Of a stretch of 64,000 nucleotides of DNA, positions 8,877-17,646 are shown one piece after another. The stretch spans positions 879,276-943,275 of the forward strand of contig NZ_DLNQ01000005.1 in NCBI RefSeq assembly GCF_002479495.1. Reading direction: 5' to 3'. Numbering within the stretch: the stretch's first letter is position 1; each line of letters begins with the position of its first letter. The position numbers and the translations under genes are program-made. Source of the stretch: Brevundimonas sp. UBA7506 (GTDB lineage: Bacteria > Pseudomonadota > Alphaproteobacteria > Caulobacterales > Caulobacteraceae). The notes beneath the pieces are model-generated. The model saw only the letters and a list, made by a program, of their open reading frames with translations. It did no database searches and was not told the origin of the DNA.

Positions 8877-8902
8877 GGAACTCTCGACCGGGCAAGGCGC
8901 TT
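8877..8902 (+). promoter_or_regulatory. Candidate EcfG-type (general stress) promoter of the CsbD gene
   Basis: GGAAC, then 17 bases, then GCTT, resembles the alphaproteobacterial EcfG/SigT consensus GGAAC-N16/17-CGTT. It sits 38 bp upstream of the CsbD start. CsbD-like genes are frequent members of that regulon. One or two bases of the -10 deviate. Confidence 0.4.
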
Positions 8903-8939
8903 CCCATGTGAGTCTCCTCCTCACATTTCAGGGATCACC

Positions 8940-9245
8940 ATGACCGATCAACGTATCGAAGGCGTCGCGACGGAACTGAAGGGCAAGGCCCAGAACGGCC
9001 TGGGTCGCCTGACCGGCGACAGCAAGCTACAGGTCGAAGGCAAGCTGAACGAGGTCAAGGGCAAGGCGCTGGACGCCTATGGTCGCGTCATCGACGGCCT
9101 GGACGGCATGGTCGACAAGGCCCCCGCCGACCTGCGCGATCCGGCGCGCAAGGGCCTCGACTTCGCCCGCCGCAAACCCCTGCTGACCACCGGCATCATC
9201 GCTGGCGCGGCGGTGCTCCTTGGCGCGCTGGGCCGTAAGCGCTAG
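8940..9245 (+). CDS. CsbD family stress protein with C-terminal membrane anchor
   Basis: This 101-aa protein starts with the CsbD signature (EGVATELKGKAQNGLGRLTG followed by DSKLQVEGKLNEVKGKALDA). Such small, charged, poorly structured proteins are induced by general stress in many bacteria, and their mechanism is unknown. Here a C-terminal hydrophobic segment (LLTTGIIAGAAVLLGALG, about residues 80-97) suggests membrane tethering, as in ElaB/YqjD-like proteins. ATG 8940 is chosen because the signature follows it at once; the frame is open further upstream but without a domain. A candidate EcfG promoter lies upstream, and a hairpin terminator follows inside the convergent neighbour. Confidence 0.85.
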   Translation: MTDQRIEGVATELKGKAQNGLGRLTGDSKLQVEGKLNEVKGKALDAYGRVIDGLDGMVDKAPADLRDPARKGLDFARRKPLLTTGIIAGAAVLLGALGRKR

Positions 9246-9248
9246 GCC

Positions 9249-9824
9249 TCAACCGTTGTCGGCCGCCTGTGCGAACAGGCGGCCGATTTCCGCGTCCGCC
9301 TGATCGGCGGCGTCCAGTTCGACCGTCGCCGTCAGCCGCTCGGACCAGCTTTCGCGCCGCGCCGACGGCGACAGACGCGGCGAAGCCTCCGGCGCCAACT
9401 TCAATCCCAGTAGAGCCCGTCCGCCCTTCAGCGGACGCATGGCCGCGAACTGCACGCTGCGCGAGAACGAAGTGTAGCCCTTGCGCTGCCCCGAGATCAC
9501 GCCCTCGACGCCAGCCGCCGCACGCTCGACCGCCTCAAGGATGGCCAGCGAGGCTGCGTCCTTCCACAGGGCGTCGCGCAGGGCTTCAGGGTCGTCCCAG
9601 CCGGGACCATCGTCGGGGCGGCAGGCGTCCAGAATCTGCGCCGCGTGGTTCTGGCCCACGCCGTGCTCCGCCTTCAGCCAGGCCGCCTGGGCGCGCGGCG
9701 TGATCTCGGGACAGGTCTTCATGATGGCCACCCAGTCGGCCAACGGCTTGCCGGTATTCTTCTCCAGATTGGCCTGAACCGTGGCGAACCACTTCTTCTG
9801 CCGCGCGGTCAGCGCTGCACCCAT
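9249..9824 (-). CDS. DUF4287 / DUF5655 domain protein
   Basis: The 191-aa product has an N-terminal DUF4287-like domain (KWFATVQANLEKNTGKPLAD followed by WVAIMK, then HGVGQNHAAQI near residues 55-65) and a C-terminal part of DUF5655 type (about 75-190, with YTSFSRSVQFAAMRPLKGGR). Proteins of this architecture are widespread and functionally uncharacterised; the C-terminal half resembles a predicted transport-associated fold. No signal peptide or membrane segment is seen. It is convergent with the CsbD gene with a 3-bp gap, and its last codons overlap a hairpin that can terminate csbD transcription. Confidence 0.8.
   Translation of the reverse strand: MGAALTARQKKWFATVQANLEKNTGKPLADWVAIMKTCPEITPRAQAAWLKAEHGVGQNHAAQILDACRPDDGPGWDDPEALRDALWKDAASLAILEAVERAAAGVEGVISGQRKGYTSFSRSVQFAAMRPLKGGRALLGLKLAPEASPRLSPSARRESWSERLTATVELDAADQADAEIGRLFAQAADNG
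9259..9289 (+). terminator. Hairpin terminator for the CsbD gene inside a convergent CDS
   Basis: A perfect 12-bp stem (TCGGCCGCCTGT / ACAGGCGGCCGA) with a GCGA loop is followed by only TTT. It lies wholly within the final codons of the oppositely oriented DUF4287 gene. The short T-run lowers confidence. Confidence 0.55.
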
Positions 9825-9872
9825 GATCCGTCCCCTCCGTTTGCGCGAACCATGCCCCTGCCTGCGCCAAAG

Positions 9873-9902
9873 AAAAAGGCCCGGGCGTTTCCGCCCGGGC
9901 CT
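9873..9902 (-). terminator. Rho-independent terminator of clpA
   Basis: The stem AGGCCCGGGCG / CGCCCGGGCCT (11 bp, 4-base loop) is followed on the minus strand by TTTTT. It lies 22 bp after the clpA stop. Confidence 0.9.
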
Positions 9903-9924
9903 CCAGCCACAAACCTGAACGAAA

Positions 9925-12228
9925 TCAGGCCGTTTCTTCTTCCTCTTCCTTCACCGCCGCGCCCTTGGCGGGGGTGATGTCGAAGGCGATCTTGCCGTCC
10001 TTCAGCTCGACCTTGACGTGTCCGCCGCGGGTCAGGCGGCCGAACAGGATGTCGTCGGCCAGCGGCTTCTTGATGTGCTCCTGAATGACGCGGGCCAGGG
10101 GCCGCGCGCCGTACAGTTCGTCGAAGCCGTTCTTGGCCAGCCAGTCGGTCGCCTCGTCGGTCAGTTCGATCGTGATGTTGCGGTCCGCCAGCTGGGCGTC
10201 CAGCTGCATCATGAACTTGCCGACCACCGAACGGATCGTCTCCGTGCCCAGCGGCTTGAAGGCCACGATGGCGTCCAGACGGTTGCGGAACTCCGGCGCG
10301 AACAGGCGCTGAATGGCCTTGTCGTCCTCGCCCTCGACCTTGCCCCGGCCGAAGCCGATGGAGGCGCGGGCGTTGTCGGCGGCACCGGCGTTGGTGGTCA
10401 TGATCAGGATGACGTTCCTGAAATCGACCTTCTTGCCCACCGCGTCGGTCAGGGTTCCGTTGTCCATCACCTGCAGCAGGATGTTGTAGACGTCGGGGTG
10501 GGCCTTCTCGATCTCGTCCAGCAGCACCACCGAGTGCGGATGCTGGTCGACGGCGTCGGTCAGCAGGCCGCCCTGGTCATGGCCGACATAGCCCGGAGGG
10601 GCGCCGATCAGGCGGCTGACCGTATGGCGCTCCATGTATTCCGACATGTCGAAGCGCTGCATCTCGATGCCCAGGGTGGCGGCGAGTTGCTTGGCCACCT
10701 CGGTCTTGCCGACGCCGGTCGGGCCGCTGAACAGGAAGGCGCCGATGGGCTTGTTCGGGTCGCGCAGGCCTGCCCGCGCCAGCTTCATCGCCGCCGAGAC
10801 CTGCTCGATGGCCTGTTCCTGACCAAAGACGGCGCGCTTCAGATCGGTCTCCAGCTCACGCAGGGATTCCGTGTCCGACTTGCTGACCGACTTCGGCGGG
10901 ATGCGGGCCATCTTGGCGATGACGGCCTCGACCTCCTTCTGGCCGATAACCTTCTTGCGCTTGGATTCCGGCAGCAGCATCTGCGACGCCCCCGCCTCGT
11001 CGATCACGTCGATGGCCTTGTCCGGCAGCTTGCGGTCAGTGATGTAGCGCGCCGACAGATCGACCGCCGTGCGGATGGCGGCGTCGGTGTAGCGCAGCTT
11101 GTGGTGGGTCTCGTAGGTCGTCTTCAGACCCTTGAGGATTTTCACCGTGTCCTCGACCGTCGGTTCGTTGACGTCGATCTTCTGGAAGCGCCGCACCAGG
11201 GCGCGGTCCTTCTCGAAGTGCTGGCGGTACTCCTTGTAGGTGGTCGAGCCCATGCAGCGGAGGCTGCCCGAGGCCAGGGCCGGCTTCAGCAGGTTGGAGG
11301 CGTCCATCGCCCCGCCCGACGTCGCTCCGGCGCCGATCACCGTGTGGATCTCGTCGATGAACAGAACCGCGTTCTCGTGCGTCTCCAGTTCCTTGACGAC
11401 CTGTTTCAGCCGCTCCTCGAAGTCGCCGCGATAGCGGGTGCCGGCCAGCAGCGCCCCCATGTCGAGCGAGTAGATGGTGGCGTCCTTCAGGACGTCCGGC
11501 ACCTCGCCGTTGACGATCTTGCGGGCCAGGCCCTCGGCGATGGCGGTCTTACCGACACCGGGATCGCCGACCAGCAGCGGGTTGTTCTTGGTCCGGCGGC
11601 ACAGGATCTGGATCGAGCGTTCGACCTCGGCCTGACGGCCGATCAGGGGGTCGATCTTGCCGCTCTTGGCCTTCTCGTTCAGGTCGACGCAATAGGCCTC
11701 CAGCGCCTCTCCGCCGGATTTGACGGCGGCGGCGTCCTCGGCGTCCTCGGGGCTGGCGCCGCGCGCGGGACGGGTCTCGGTCGCGCCCGGCTTCTTGGCG
11801 ATGCCGTGGGCGATGAAGTTGACCGCGTCATAGCGCGTCATGTCCTGCTCTTGCAGGAAGTAGGCGGCGTGGCTTTCGCGCTCGGAGAAGATGGCGACCA
11901 GCACATTGGCGCCCGTCACCTCTTCGCGGCCCGACGACTGGACGTGGATGACCGCGCGCTGGATCACGCGCTGGAAGCCCGCCGTGGGCTTGGCGTCGTC
12001 GCCGTCGGCCGTGGCGAGGGCGGCCAGATCATTATCGACATAGAGGGTCAGCGCGGTCTTCAGCGCGCTGAGATCGACGTTGCAGGCCGTCATCACGCCC
12101 GAGGCGTCGGGATCGTCGATCAGGGCCAGCAGCAGGTGTTCAAGCGTGGCGTATTCGTGCCGACGCTCGTTCGCATAGTGGACCGCGCGGTGCAGGGTCT
12201 CTTCGAGAGGACGCGAAAACGAGGGCAT
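9925..12228 (-). CDS. clpA: ATP-dependent Clp protease ATP-binding subunit ClpA
   Basis: ClpA is the AAA+ unfoldase that feeds substrates to ClpP. At 767 aa it is close to E. coli ClpA (758 aa). The order is a Clp_N double repeat (1-145), an acidic linker (about 150-170), a first AAA+ module with Walker A GDPGVGKT (about 221-228) and Walker B-type DEIH, and a second AAA+ module with Walker A GPTGVGKT (about 500) followed by the D2 small domain. There is no ClpB-type coiled-coil middle domain, which separates it from ClpB. The acidic end (KEEEEETA) is characteristic of alphaproteobacterial ClpA. It follows clpS in the same orientation by 12 bp, so the adaptor and unfoldase form an operon. Confidence 0.97.
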   Translation of the reverse strand: MPSFSRPLEETLHRAVHYANERRHEYATLEHLLLALIDDPDASGVMTACNVDLSALKTALTLYVDNDLAALATADGDDAKPTAGFQRVIQRAVIHVQSSGREEVTGANVLVAIFSERESHAAYFLQEQDMTRYDAVNFIAHGIAKKPGATETRPARGASPEDAEDAAAVKSGGEALEAYCVDLNEKAKSGKIDPLIGRQAEVERSIQILCRRTKNNPLLVGDPGVGKTAIAEGLARKIVNGEVPDVLKDATIYSLDMGALLAGTRYRGDFEERLKQVVKELETHENAVLFIDEIHTVIGAGATSGGAMDASNLLKPALASGSLRCMGSTTYKEYRQHFEKDRALVRRFQKIDVNEPTVEDTVKILKGLKTTYETHHKLRYTDAAIRTAVDLSARYITDRKLPDKAIDVIDEAGASQMLLPESKRKKVIGQKEVEAVIAKMARIPPKSVSKSDTESLRELETDLKRAVFGQEQAIEQVSAAMKLARAGLRDPNKPIGAFLFSGPTGVGKTEVAKQLAATLGIEMQRFDMSEYMERHTVSRLIGAPPGYVGHDQGGLLTDAVDQHPHSVVLLDEIEKAHPDVYNILLQVMDNGTLTDAVGKKVDFRNVILIMTTNAGAADNARASIGFGRGKVEGEDDKAIQRLFAPEFRNRLDAIVAFKPLGTETIRSVVGKFMMQLDAQLADRNITIELTDEATDWLAKNGFDELYGARPLARVIQEHIKKPLADDILFGRLTRGGHVKVELKDGKIAFDITPAKGAAVKEEEEETA

Positions 12229-12240
12229 GGGAGGTTCCTC

Positions 12241-12570
12241 TCAGTCCTTTTCCATCGTGCATTGCAGAGGGTGCTGGTGACGGCGCGCCGTCTCGACCAC
12301 CTGGGCGACCTTGGTTTCGGCCACTTCGTAGGTGAAGACGCCGCAAACTCCGACGCCATGCTGGTGCACATGCAGCATGATGCGGGTCGCGTCTTCCCGG
12401 CTCTTCTGGAAGAACCGTTCCAGCACATAGATGACGAACTCCATCGGGGTGTAGTCGTCATTCAGGATCAGCACCCGATAGAGCGAGGGCCGCTGAAGTT
12501 TCGGCTTTGTCTCGGTGACGACGGCGGCGCCTGCGCCTCCGCCTTGTTCACCTGGCCGTCTGTTAGGCAT
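12241..12570 (-). CDS. clpS: ATP-dependent Clp protease adaptor ClpS
   Basis: ClpS binds N-end-rule substrates and delivers them to ClpA. The 109-aa form starts at the ATG at 12570 ([16 protein letters not shown]), giving a flexible N-terminal extension followed by the conserved core [20 protein letters not shown]. The N-degron pocket residues ([10 protein letters not shown] segment, then the [13 protein letters not shown] region) are present. A longer reading that begins at 12645 would add 25 non-conserved residues and is not preferred. It lies 12 bp ahead of clpA. Confidence 0.95.
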   Translation of the reverse strand: MPNRRPGEQGGGAGAAVVTETKPKLQRPSLYRVLILNDDYTPMEFVIYVLERFFQKSREDATRIMLHVHQHGVGVCGVFTYEVAETKVAQVVETARRHQHPLQCTMEKD

Positions 12571-12698
12571 TCGTTGTCCGTCTTCGGGGAGTCTTGATGG
12601 ATCAGATAGGTGATGATGGCCTGATTTGTAGGGGCGTCCAGTCACGCCTTGTGTGAGCGGTGCTTGAGGCGCGGCCTTATCTCGCGTACCCCCGATTT

Positions 12699-13907
12699 AT
12701 GGGGTGGGAAACGCGACGATCCGTAATGGCGCTGGCCGCAGGCAGCTTGGCGCAGGCCAGTTGTCTATCGGCCCCCGAACGAGACAATCTGGCCGTTTTC
12801 GACGCCATGTGGGAAACCATCGACGAATGGTATTTCGACCCGGCCATGAACGGCCTGGATTGGGCGGCTATTCGTCGTGATTGGCGGCCGCGAGCCGCGA
12901 AGGCCGAAACTCAGGCCGCGCTCTATCTGGATGTGCTGGTTCCGATTCTCGACCAGTTCGACTCGTCCCATATCGACATCCGCCCGCCGGACGTGATCAC
13001 ACTGCCAAGTGGACGTAGCTTCAAAATGCCGCGTCAGAAGCCCGGCTCTTCCAACCTTCTGCCCAGCGCCGATGAAGCCGGCCTAGGCGCAAAACTCACA
13101 TGGATCGCGCCAGGCTTCGTGGTCGAGGATGTCGAGCTTTCGGGCCCCGCCTATGACGCCGGGCTTCGCCCCGGCCAAAGCGTAAAGCTGTCCAGCCTTC
13201 GGCGCATCGCCCCCGACAGCAAGGAACTCAAACTGGTCGAGACGCAGTCCAATCAGGTCATGACGATTCGATGGACCCCCAAGGCGCCGCCGCCGGGGAC
13301 CGAAGGGCGAACCCTTGAAGATGGAACGGACTATCTTCGCTTCAACGTCTTCGATCAGAGCTCGATTGACTGGGTGATGACAAACATCCAGCAGGCGCCG
13401 CCGTCTCGGCTCATCCTCGACCTGCGGGACAATACCGGGGGCGTCATCGCCGAGGTGGGGCGACTCCTGTCGATACTCCTGCCTGTCGGCAGCGATATCG
13501 GCGTCTTCAAGACGAGGCAGGGCGTCCACCGAGGCAAGACTCTGCCCTCTCCCACGACATTTGCAGGCCCCTTGGCCGTCCTGATCGGTCCACGAACAGC
13601 CAGCGGCGGGGAAATAGGCGCCGCAGCGCTTCAGCACGGCCAGCGCGCTCGGTTGTTTGGCGCCAGAACCGCCGGAGCTGTTCTGGGGTCCCGGACCTTC
13701 TCTTTGCCTGACAGCGGCAAGTTGACGGTGCCGTTTTCTGACTACGTCAGTCCGCAGGGGCTTCGCATCGAGGGTATTGGCCTTTCGCCCGATGTCGAGA
13801 TCGCCCGGACGGCCGAAAGCGCCCTCAAGCGCGTCGACCCCGCGCTGCTGGCCGCTTCTCAATGGCTCGACCAGCAAAAAGGCCCCGGCGTTTCCGCCAG
13901 GGCCTGA
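12699..13907 (+). CDS. S41 family (tail-specific-like) peptidase
   Basis: The 402-aa protein carries a C-terminal S41 protease fold. The catalytic serine lies in GPRTASGGEIGAAAL (about residue 306), and the LRDNTGG motif near residue 248 is family-typical. A PDZ-like region precedes it (DAGLRPGQSVKLSS). The N-terminus has Arg-Arg before a short hydrophobic stretch (RRSVMALAAGSLAQAS), which suggests export; the following Cys is not in a canonical lipobox. ATG 12699 is preferred, with a GTG at 12660 as an alternative giving 13 more residues. The last residues (KGPGVSARA) are encoded by the terminator of the convergent phasin gene. The gene has no partner operon. Confidence 0.82.
   Translation: MGWETRRSVMALAAGSLAQASCLSAPERDNLAVFDAMWETIDEWYFDPAMNGLDWAAIRRDWRPRAAKAETQAALYLDVLVPILDQFDSSHIDIRPPDVITLPSGRSFKMPRQKPGSSNLLPSADEAGLGAKLTWIAPGFVVEDVELSGPAYDAGLRPGQSVKLSSLRRIAPDSKELKLVETQSNQVMTIRWTPKAPPPGTEGRTLEDGTDYLRFNVFDQSSIDWVMTNIQQAPPSRLILDLRDNTGGVIAEVGRLLSILLPVGSDIGVFKTRQGVHRGKTLPSPTTFAGPLAVLIGPRTASGGEIGAAALQHGQRARLFGARTAGAVLGSRTFSLPDSGKLTVPFSDYVSPQGLRIEGIGLSPDVEIARTAESALKRVDPALLAASQWLDQQKGPGVSARA
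13876..13905 (-). terminator. Rho-independent terminator of the phasin gene, inside the S41 peptidase CDS
   Basis: On the minus strand the stem AGGCCCTGGCG / CGCCGGGGCCT (one mismatch, 4-base loop) is followed by TTTTT. The structure lies entirely within the last codons of the convergent S41 gene and nearly matches the clpA terminator. Confidence 0.8.
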
Positions 13908-13933
13908 TTGTACGCCTACTGAAAAAGTCAGGC

Positions 13934-14404
13934 TTAGCGAGCGGCCTGGAAGCTCTCGACGGACGCGGTGACGCGCTCGTTGATCGGCTTGAAGCTGTCC
14001 TTCACCGAAGCGGTGAAGATTTCGGTCGCCTTGCCGAACTGAGCCAGATAGGCCTCGGCGGCCGACTTGGCCCACGAGGTCTGCAGTTCGACCAGTTCCT
14101 GGACCGAACGCGCCTGGCTGATCGACTGGGCGGCGGCGACGCCGTCTTCCCAGGACTTCTTCGAGAAGGCCAGAGTCTCTTGCGACAGGGCCTCGACGCC
14201 CTTCTGGGCGGCGGCGGCCGACTCGACGACGGCTTCGAGGTTCTTCTTGCCGTGAGCGTTCAGCTCGGTCAGCGAGGCGACGGACTTGTCCACGCCTTCG
14301 CGGAAGGCCTTGGCGCCGGCGGCCTGGATGGATTCAGCCTGGGCCTTGGCCTTGGCGGTCGTCTGTTCAACGGTCTTCTTAACAGTCTCGGCGGCGTCAG
14401 CCAT
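13934..14404 (-). CDS. Phasin family protein
   Basis: This 156-aa all-alpha protein has the phasin-like pattern of Ala/Lys/Glu-rich amphipathic helices. It contains the motif ARSVQELVELQTSWAKSAAE (about residues 107-126), which is typical of the Phasin_2 family. Phasins coat polyhydroxyalkanoate granules, although some relatives bind other surfaces. The ATG at 14404 follows a GGGAGAG ribosome site; a longer frame to 14446 has no conserved residues. It is monocistronic with its own terminator. No PHA synthase gene is in the window. Confidence 0.88.
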   Translation of the reverse strand: MADAAETVKKTVEQTTAKAKAQAESIQAAGAKAFREGVDKSVASLTELNAHGKKNLEAVVESAAAAQKGVEALSQETLAFSKKSWEDGVAAAQSISQARSVQELVELQTSWAKSAAEAYLAQFGKATEIFTASVKDSFKPINERVTASVESFQAAR

Positions 14405-14671
14405 TGGGACTCTCCCGAAGCGGATAAAGGATCTCACGACGAACAAGGTTCATCGCGACACGTGTCATATGGTGCAAGTGCGAAATGACTTCAAGTGAAA
14501 ATTGTGCGACGCAACATATGATCGCCGATCACCTGCCGGCGCCATCCGCGATCACAACTCCGTTGACAGCTTGTTAACCCTCTCGAAACCCGCGAGTCCG
14601 ATGTTAGCCTTTGTAACGCGCGGTGATCACGGTCGTCTTCGCGCCACAGTGACGAGGCTAGTAGATTGACC

Positions 14672-16099
14672 ATGAACGCTGCATTCCGCCGCCGCTTCCT
14701 GGCCGCCCTGGTTCTGGGCGGCGTGGTCCTGACACCCGCACTCGGCGCGCCGCCGCCGGTCGCCCAATCCTCTGACAATTCGCGCTACGCCTCGATCGTG
14801 GTCGACGCCTCCTCGGGCGAGGTGCTGTTCTCGCGCTTCGCCGACGCCCGGCGCTATCCGGCTTCGATCACCAAGGTCATGACCTTGTATCTGGTCTTCG
14901 AGGCGCTGGAGTCCGGCAAGGTCAAGCTGACCGACAACCTCACCGTCTCGCCGCGCGCCGCTTCGCAGCCGCCGTCGAAACTGGGCCTGGCGGCCGGCCA
15001 GTCGATCAGCCTGGACGACGCCATGAAGGCCACGGCGGTCCGCAGCGCCAACGACATGGCCGTGGTCCTGGCCGAGCATATCGGCGGTTCGGAAGCCCAG
15101 TTCACCGCCCGAATGACGGCCAAGGCCAAGGAGCTGGGGATGGACCATACCCGGTTCACCACCGCCAACGGCCTGCCCGACACGCGCCAGGCGACGACCG
15201 CCCGCGACCTGTCGATCCTGAGCCGCGCCGTGATGCGCGACTACCCGCAGTACTATCGCTACCTCGGCCTGCACGACTGGTACTTCAACGGTCGCGACTA
15301 CCGGAACACCAACGGCCTGCTGGCCACGGGCCGCGGCTATGACGGCATCAAGACCGGCTTCACCAACGCCTCGGGCTACAACCTGGCCGCCTCTTCGGTG
15401 CGTGACGGCAAGCGGATCATCACCATCGTCATGGGCGGTCGCTCGACCGCCAGCCGCAACGCCCACGTGGCCGAGTTGATGGATACCGGCTTCGAGGTCC
15501 AGCGCCGTCGCGGTCAGGGCGAACGCATCCAGGTGGCCCAGACCTTCTTCGAGCAGCGCGGCTACGGCATCAGCGCCGATCCCAACCCGCCGGTCGAATA
15601 CGCCTCGGCTTCGGACGAGGACGGCGAAGGCGTGGGCTCGACCGCCGTGGCCTATGTCGCCGGTCCGCCGCCCGCCACCCTGCCGACCGAGGTGACGCCG
15701 CCGCCGTCGACCCGCGCCACGCCGCGCGCGAGCGCTCCGGTCCAGCGCGCCGAGGCCCGCACGCCTGAAAATCTCACAGCATCTTTGAACGGCGGCTCCT
15801 CGACGCGTCGCCCGACCTCGGCCGCCCCTGCCCGCTCGACCCGCGATGCCGCCCGCGCGCCCTCAGGCCGCTGGACGGTTCAGGTCGGCGCCTTCCGCGA
15901 GGAAGCCGTGGCCCGCGACTGGCTGAATGACGTCAGCCGCCGCTTCCGCACCCAATTCACTGATGCCCAGCGCGACGTTCAAAACGCCAACGGCTGGTAT
16001 CGCTCGCGCTTCACCGGCATGACCGAAGCTGCCGCCCAGGCGGCCTGCGAAACCCTGAGTGAGCGCCGCGTGACCTGCATGGTCATCCGTCCCAGCTAG
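14672..16099 (+). CDS. D-alanyl-D-alanine carboxypeptidase (DacF/DacA type) with SPOR domain
   Basis: This penicillin-binding protein of the S11 family trims the terminal D-Ala from peptidoglycan pentapeptides in the periplasm. It is 475 aa, with a signal peptide at 1-26 (FLAALVLGGVVLTPALGA). The active-site motifs are S65-I-T-K68, S125-A-N127 and K227-T-G229. A Pro/Ala-rich linker of about 100 residues leads to a C-terminal SPOR domain (GRWTVQVGAFREEAVARDWL and onward), which should target septal glycan. ATG 14672 is used; a TTG at 14666 has a better-spaced GAGG and would add two residues. The stop overlaps that of the convergent DUF2239 gene by 4 bp. The region 14405-14671 holds the phasin and dac promoters and no gene; a TTGACA at 14573-14578 has no clear -10. 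Confidence 0.93.
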   Translation: MNAAFRRRFLAALVLGGVVLTPALGAPPPVAQSSDNSRYASIVVDASSGEVLFSRFADARRYPASITKVMTLYLVFEALESGKVKLTDNLTVSPRAASQPPSKLGLAAGQSISLDDAMKATAVRSANDMAVVLAEHIGGSEAQFTARMTAKAKELGMDHTRFTTANGLPDTRQATTARDLSILSRAVMRDYPQYYRYLGLHDWYFNGRDYRNTNGLLATGRGYDGIKTGFTNASGYNLAASSVRDGKRIITIVMGGRSTASRNAHVAELMDTGFEVQRRRGQGERIQVAQTFFEQRGYGISADPNPPVEYASASDEDGEGVGSTAVAYVAGPPPATLPTEVTPPPSTRATPRASAPVQRAEARTPENLTASLNGGSSTRRPTSAAPARSTRDAARAPSGRWTVQVGAFREEAVARDWLNDVSRRFRTQFTDAQRDVQNANGWYRSRFTGMTEAAAQAACETLSERRVTCMVIRPS

Positions 16100-16668
16100 G
16101 CCGCCCTGCCCTGACCGTTGCGCCAGCTTCCCTCGGCCAGACGCCGGGCGTAGTCGGCCACGTCTGATGGCCAGGCCTCGATGGCGGCGTCAAACGCCGC
16201 CCAATCGCCGGCGAACAACATCCGTGTCGCCTCTTCATAGCCGGGCTGATCGCCGGCCACGGCGGTCATGAAGCGATAGGCGGCCTCGCGACAGCGGCGC
16301 ACGCGATCCGGTCCCTCAGCTTCGCGCAGGGCGCTCTCGACCAACTTCCGCAGCGCGACAGAGGCTCCGCCCGGCTGAGCCGCCAGCCAGTCCCAATGGC
16401 GCGGCAGCAAGGTCACCTCGCGCGCCGTCACACCCAGCTTGGGCCGCCCCGGCCCGCGCTTCTCGACCGGCTCGGACGGCAGGCGCGCCAGCACGGCCGC
16501 CAGATCGCCGCGCAAGTCGAACTCCACCGGCCGGGCGTCGGCATCGTCGAAGACCAGAACCGCCTCGCCCGCATCATGGGCCGTCTTGACGGCGGCCACG
16601 ACCTCGGCCGGCGCGCCCGAGGCGATCAGGCGATCAGCGGCGAAGGCAGTGCAGGTTGCTGTGGTCAT
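16096..16668 (-). CDS. DUF2239 family protein
   Basis: The 190-aa cytoplasmic protein matches the DUF2239 family (TAFAADRLIASG start, KRGPGRPKLGVTAREVTLLP in the middle, then PRHWDWLAAQPGGASVALRK). The RGPGRPKLG segment is an AT-hook-like basic motif, and the WxWLxxQPGGAS helix resembles that in DNA-binding ribbon-helix or SeqA-like modules, so nucleic-acid binding is plausible but unproven. Family function is unknown. It is preceded by an AT-rich palindromic candidate operator (16696-16731), which hints at autoregulation. Confidence 0.85.
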   Translation of the reverse strand: MTTATCTAFAADRLIASGAPAEVVAAVKTAHDAGEAVLVFDDADARPVEFDLRGDLAAVLARLPSEPVEKRGPGRPKLGVTAREVTLLPRHWDWLAAQPGGASVALRKLVESALREAEGPDRVRRCREAAYRFMTAVAGDQPGYEEATRMLFAGDWAAFDAAIEAWPSDVADYARRLAEGSWRNGQGRAA

Positions 16669-16695
16669 CGTCAGCTCCTTGAAGGTCGCGACGAT

Positions 16696-16731
16696 TTACC
16701 CGGGCAAAATATTCACGTCAATATTACCCGG
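16696..16731. promoter_or_regulatory. Candidate operator upstream of the DUF2239 gene
   Basis: An 18-bp near-palindrome AATATT-C-ACGT-C-AATATT (16708-16725) is flanked by two direct copies of TTACCCGG (16696 and 16724). It lies 28-63 bp before the DUF2239 start in an AT-rich island in otherwise GC-rich DNA. Confidence 0.5.
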
Positions 16732-16736
16732 ATTAT

Positions 16737-17093
16737 TCAACGCGCCCGCTCACCTTCGCCAAACAGGGAGGCCGCGATCCAGCTGACCACGCCCGTGACA
16801 ATGGCCGCCCCGATCCCCGCCCACAGACCGTTGACCGAGAAACCGCCCAGGAACCAGGCCGTCAGTCCAATCATCGCCGCGTTCACCACCAGCAGGAACA
16901 GACCCAAGGTCACGATGGTCAGCGGCAAAGTCAGGATCACCATGATCGGCCGCACGATGGCGTTGACCAGTCCGAGGATCACCGCCGCCGCGACCAGCGA
17001 CCCGGTCGAGGTGAAGTCCACCCCCGGCACGACCTTGGCGGACAGCCACAACCCCAGAGCCGTGACGACAGCCTGAACGATGAAACGCAACAT
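16737..17093 (-). CDS. Phage holin family 4-like membrane protein (YvlD-like)
   Basis: This 118-aa protein is almost entirely hydrophobic, with four predicted transmembrane helices. The VNAIVRPIMVILTLPLTIVT motif near residues 46-65 is typical of PF04020 (COG1950). Despite the family name, most chromosomal members are not phage lysis proteins; their role is unknown, with some links to envelope stress. The ATG at 17093 is preceded by GGAG. A longer reading to 17210 is Arg-rich and not membrane-like. No phage genes are nearby. Confidence 0.88.
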   Translation of the reverse strand: MLRFIVQAVVTALGLWLSAKVVPGVDFTSTGSLVAAAVILGLVNAIVRPIMVILTLPLTIVTLGLFLLVVNAAMIGLTAWFLGGFSVNGLWAGIGAAIVTGVVSWIAASLFGEGERAR

Positions 17094-17208
17094 TGGACGC
17101 AATCTCCGTGAACCTTGACCATATAGCGCGTCAGATCGCGTTTCGCTCCCGTGCGAAATCCGCCCTGCCCTGCTAGCCTCCGCGCGACACCTCTGACGGA
17201 GCCTCCCC

Positions 17209-17646
17209 ATGAGCCTTCATGGCGCCTACGACCCCGACAACATCTTCGCCAAGATCCTGCGCGGCGAAATCCCCAGCGTGAGGGTGTGGGAAGACGATGA
17301 CGTCCTGGCCTTCATGGACGTCTTTCCCCAGTCCGAGGGCCACGTTCTGGTGGTGTCCAAGACATCGACGGCGCGAAACATCCTGGAGATCGAGCCGGAG
17401 CGCTTGGCCAAGTTGACCGCCGCCGTCCAGCGCACCGCCCGCGCGGTCGAAAAGGCGCTGAAGCCCGAGGGCCTCAGCCTCATGCAGTTCAATGGCGAGG
17501 CCGGAGGCCAGACCGTCTTCCATCTGCATTTCCACATCGTTCCACGATGGGCCGACCGCGCCATGAAGGGCCACGGTCATGCGCCGATGGCCGACACCGA
17601 ACACCTCAAGGCCCTGGCCACGCGGATCGCCGCCGAGTTGGACTGA
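17209..17646 (+). CDS. HIT family nucleotide-binding hydrolase
   Basis: The 145-aa protein has the histidine-triad motif HLHFH in VFHLHFHIVP (about residues 105-109), preceded by the conserved IFAKILRGEIPSVRVWEDDD and GHVLVVSK segments of the Hint/HinT branch. Such enzymes hydrolyse purine nucleoside phosphoramidates. Length and layout fit the family. It is divergent from the YvlD-like gene and convergent with the DUF486 gene, with no gap between the stops. Confidence 0.93.
   Translation: MSLHGAYDPDNIFAKILRGEIPSVRVWEDDDVLAFMDVFPQSEGHVLVVSKTSTARNILEIEPERLAKLTAAVQRTARAVEKALKPEGLSLMQFNGEAGGQTVFHLHFHIVPRWADRAMKGHGHAPMADTEHLKALATRIAAELD

Noticed and set aside
10018..12597. 859-codon frame antisense to clpA and clpS
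   Set aside because: It spans two real genes on the other strand and has shadow-like composition.
16737..17093. Holin-family membrane protein as a sign of a prophage
   Set aside because: The family (PF04020) is chromosomal and no capsid, integrase or lysis genes are present.
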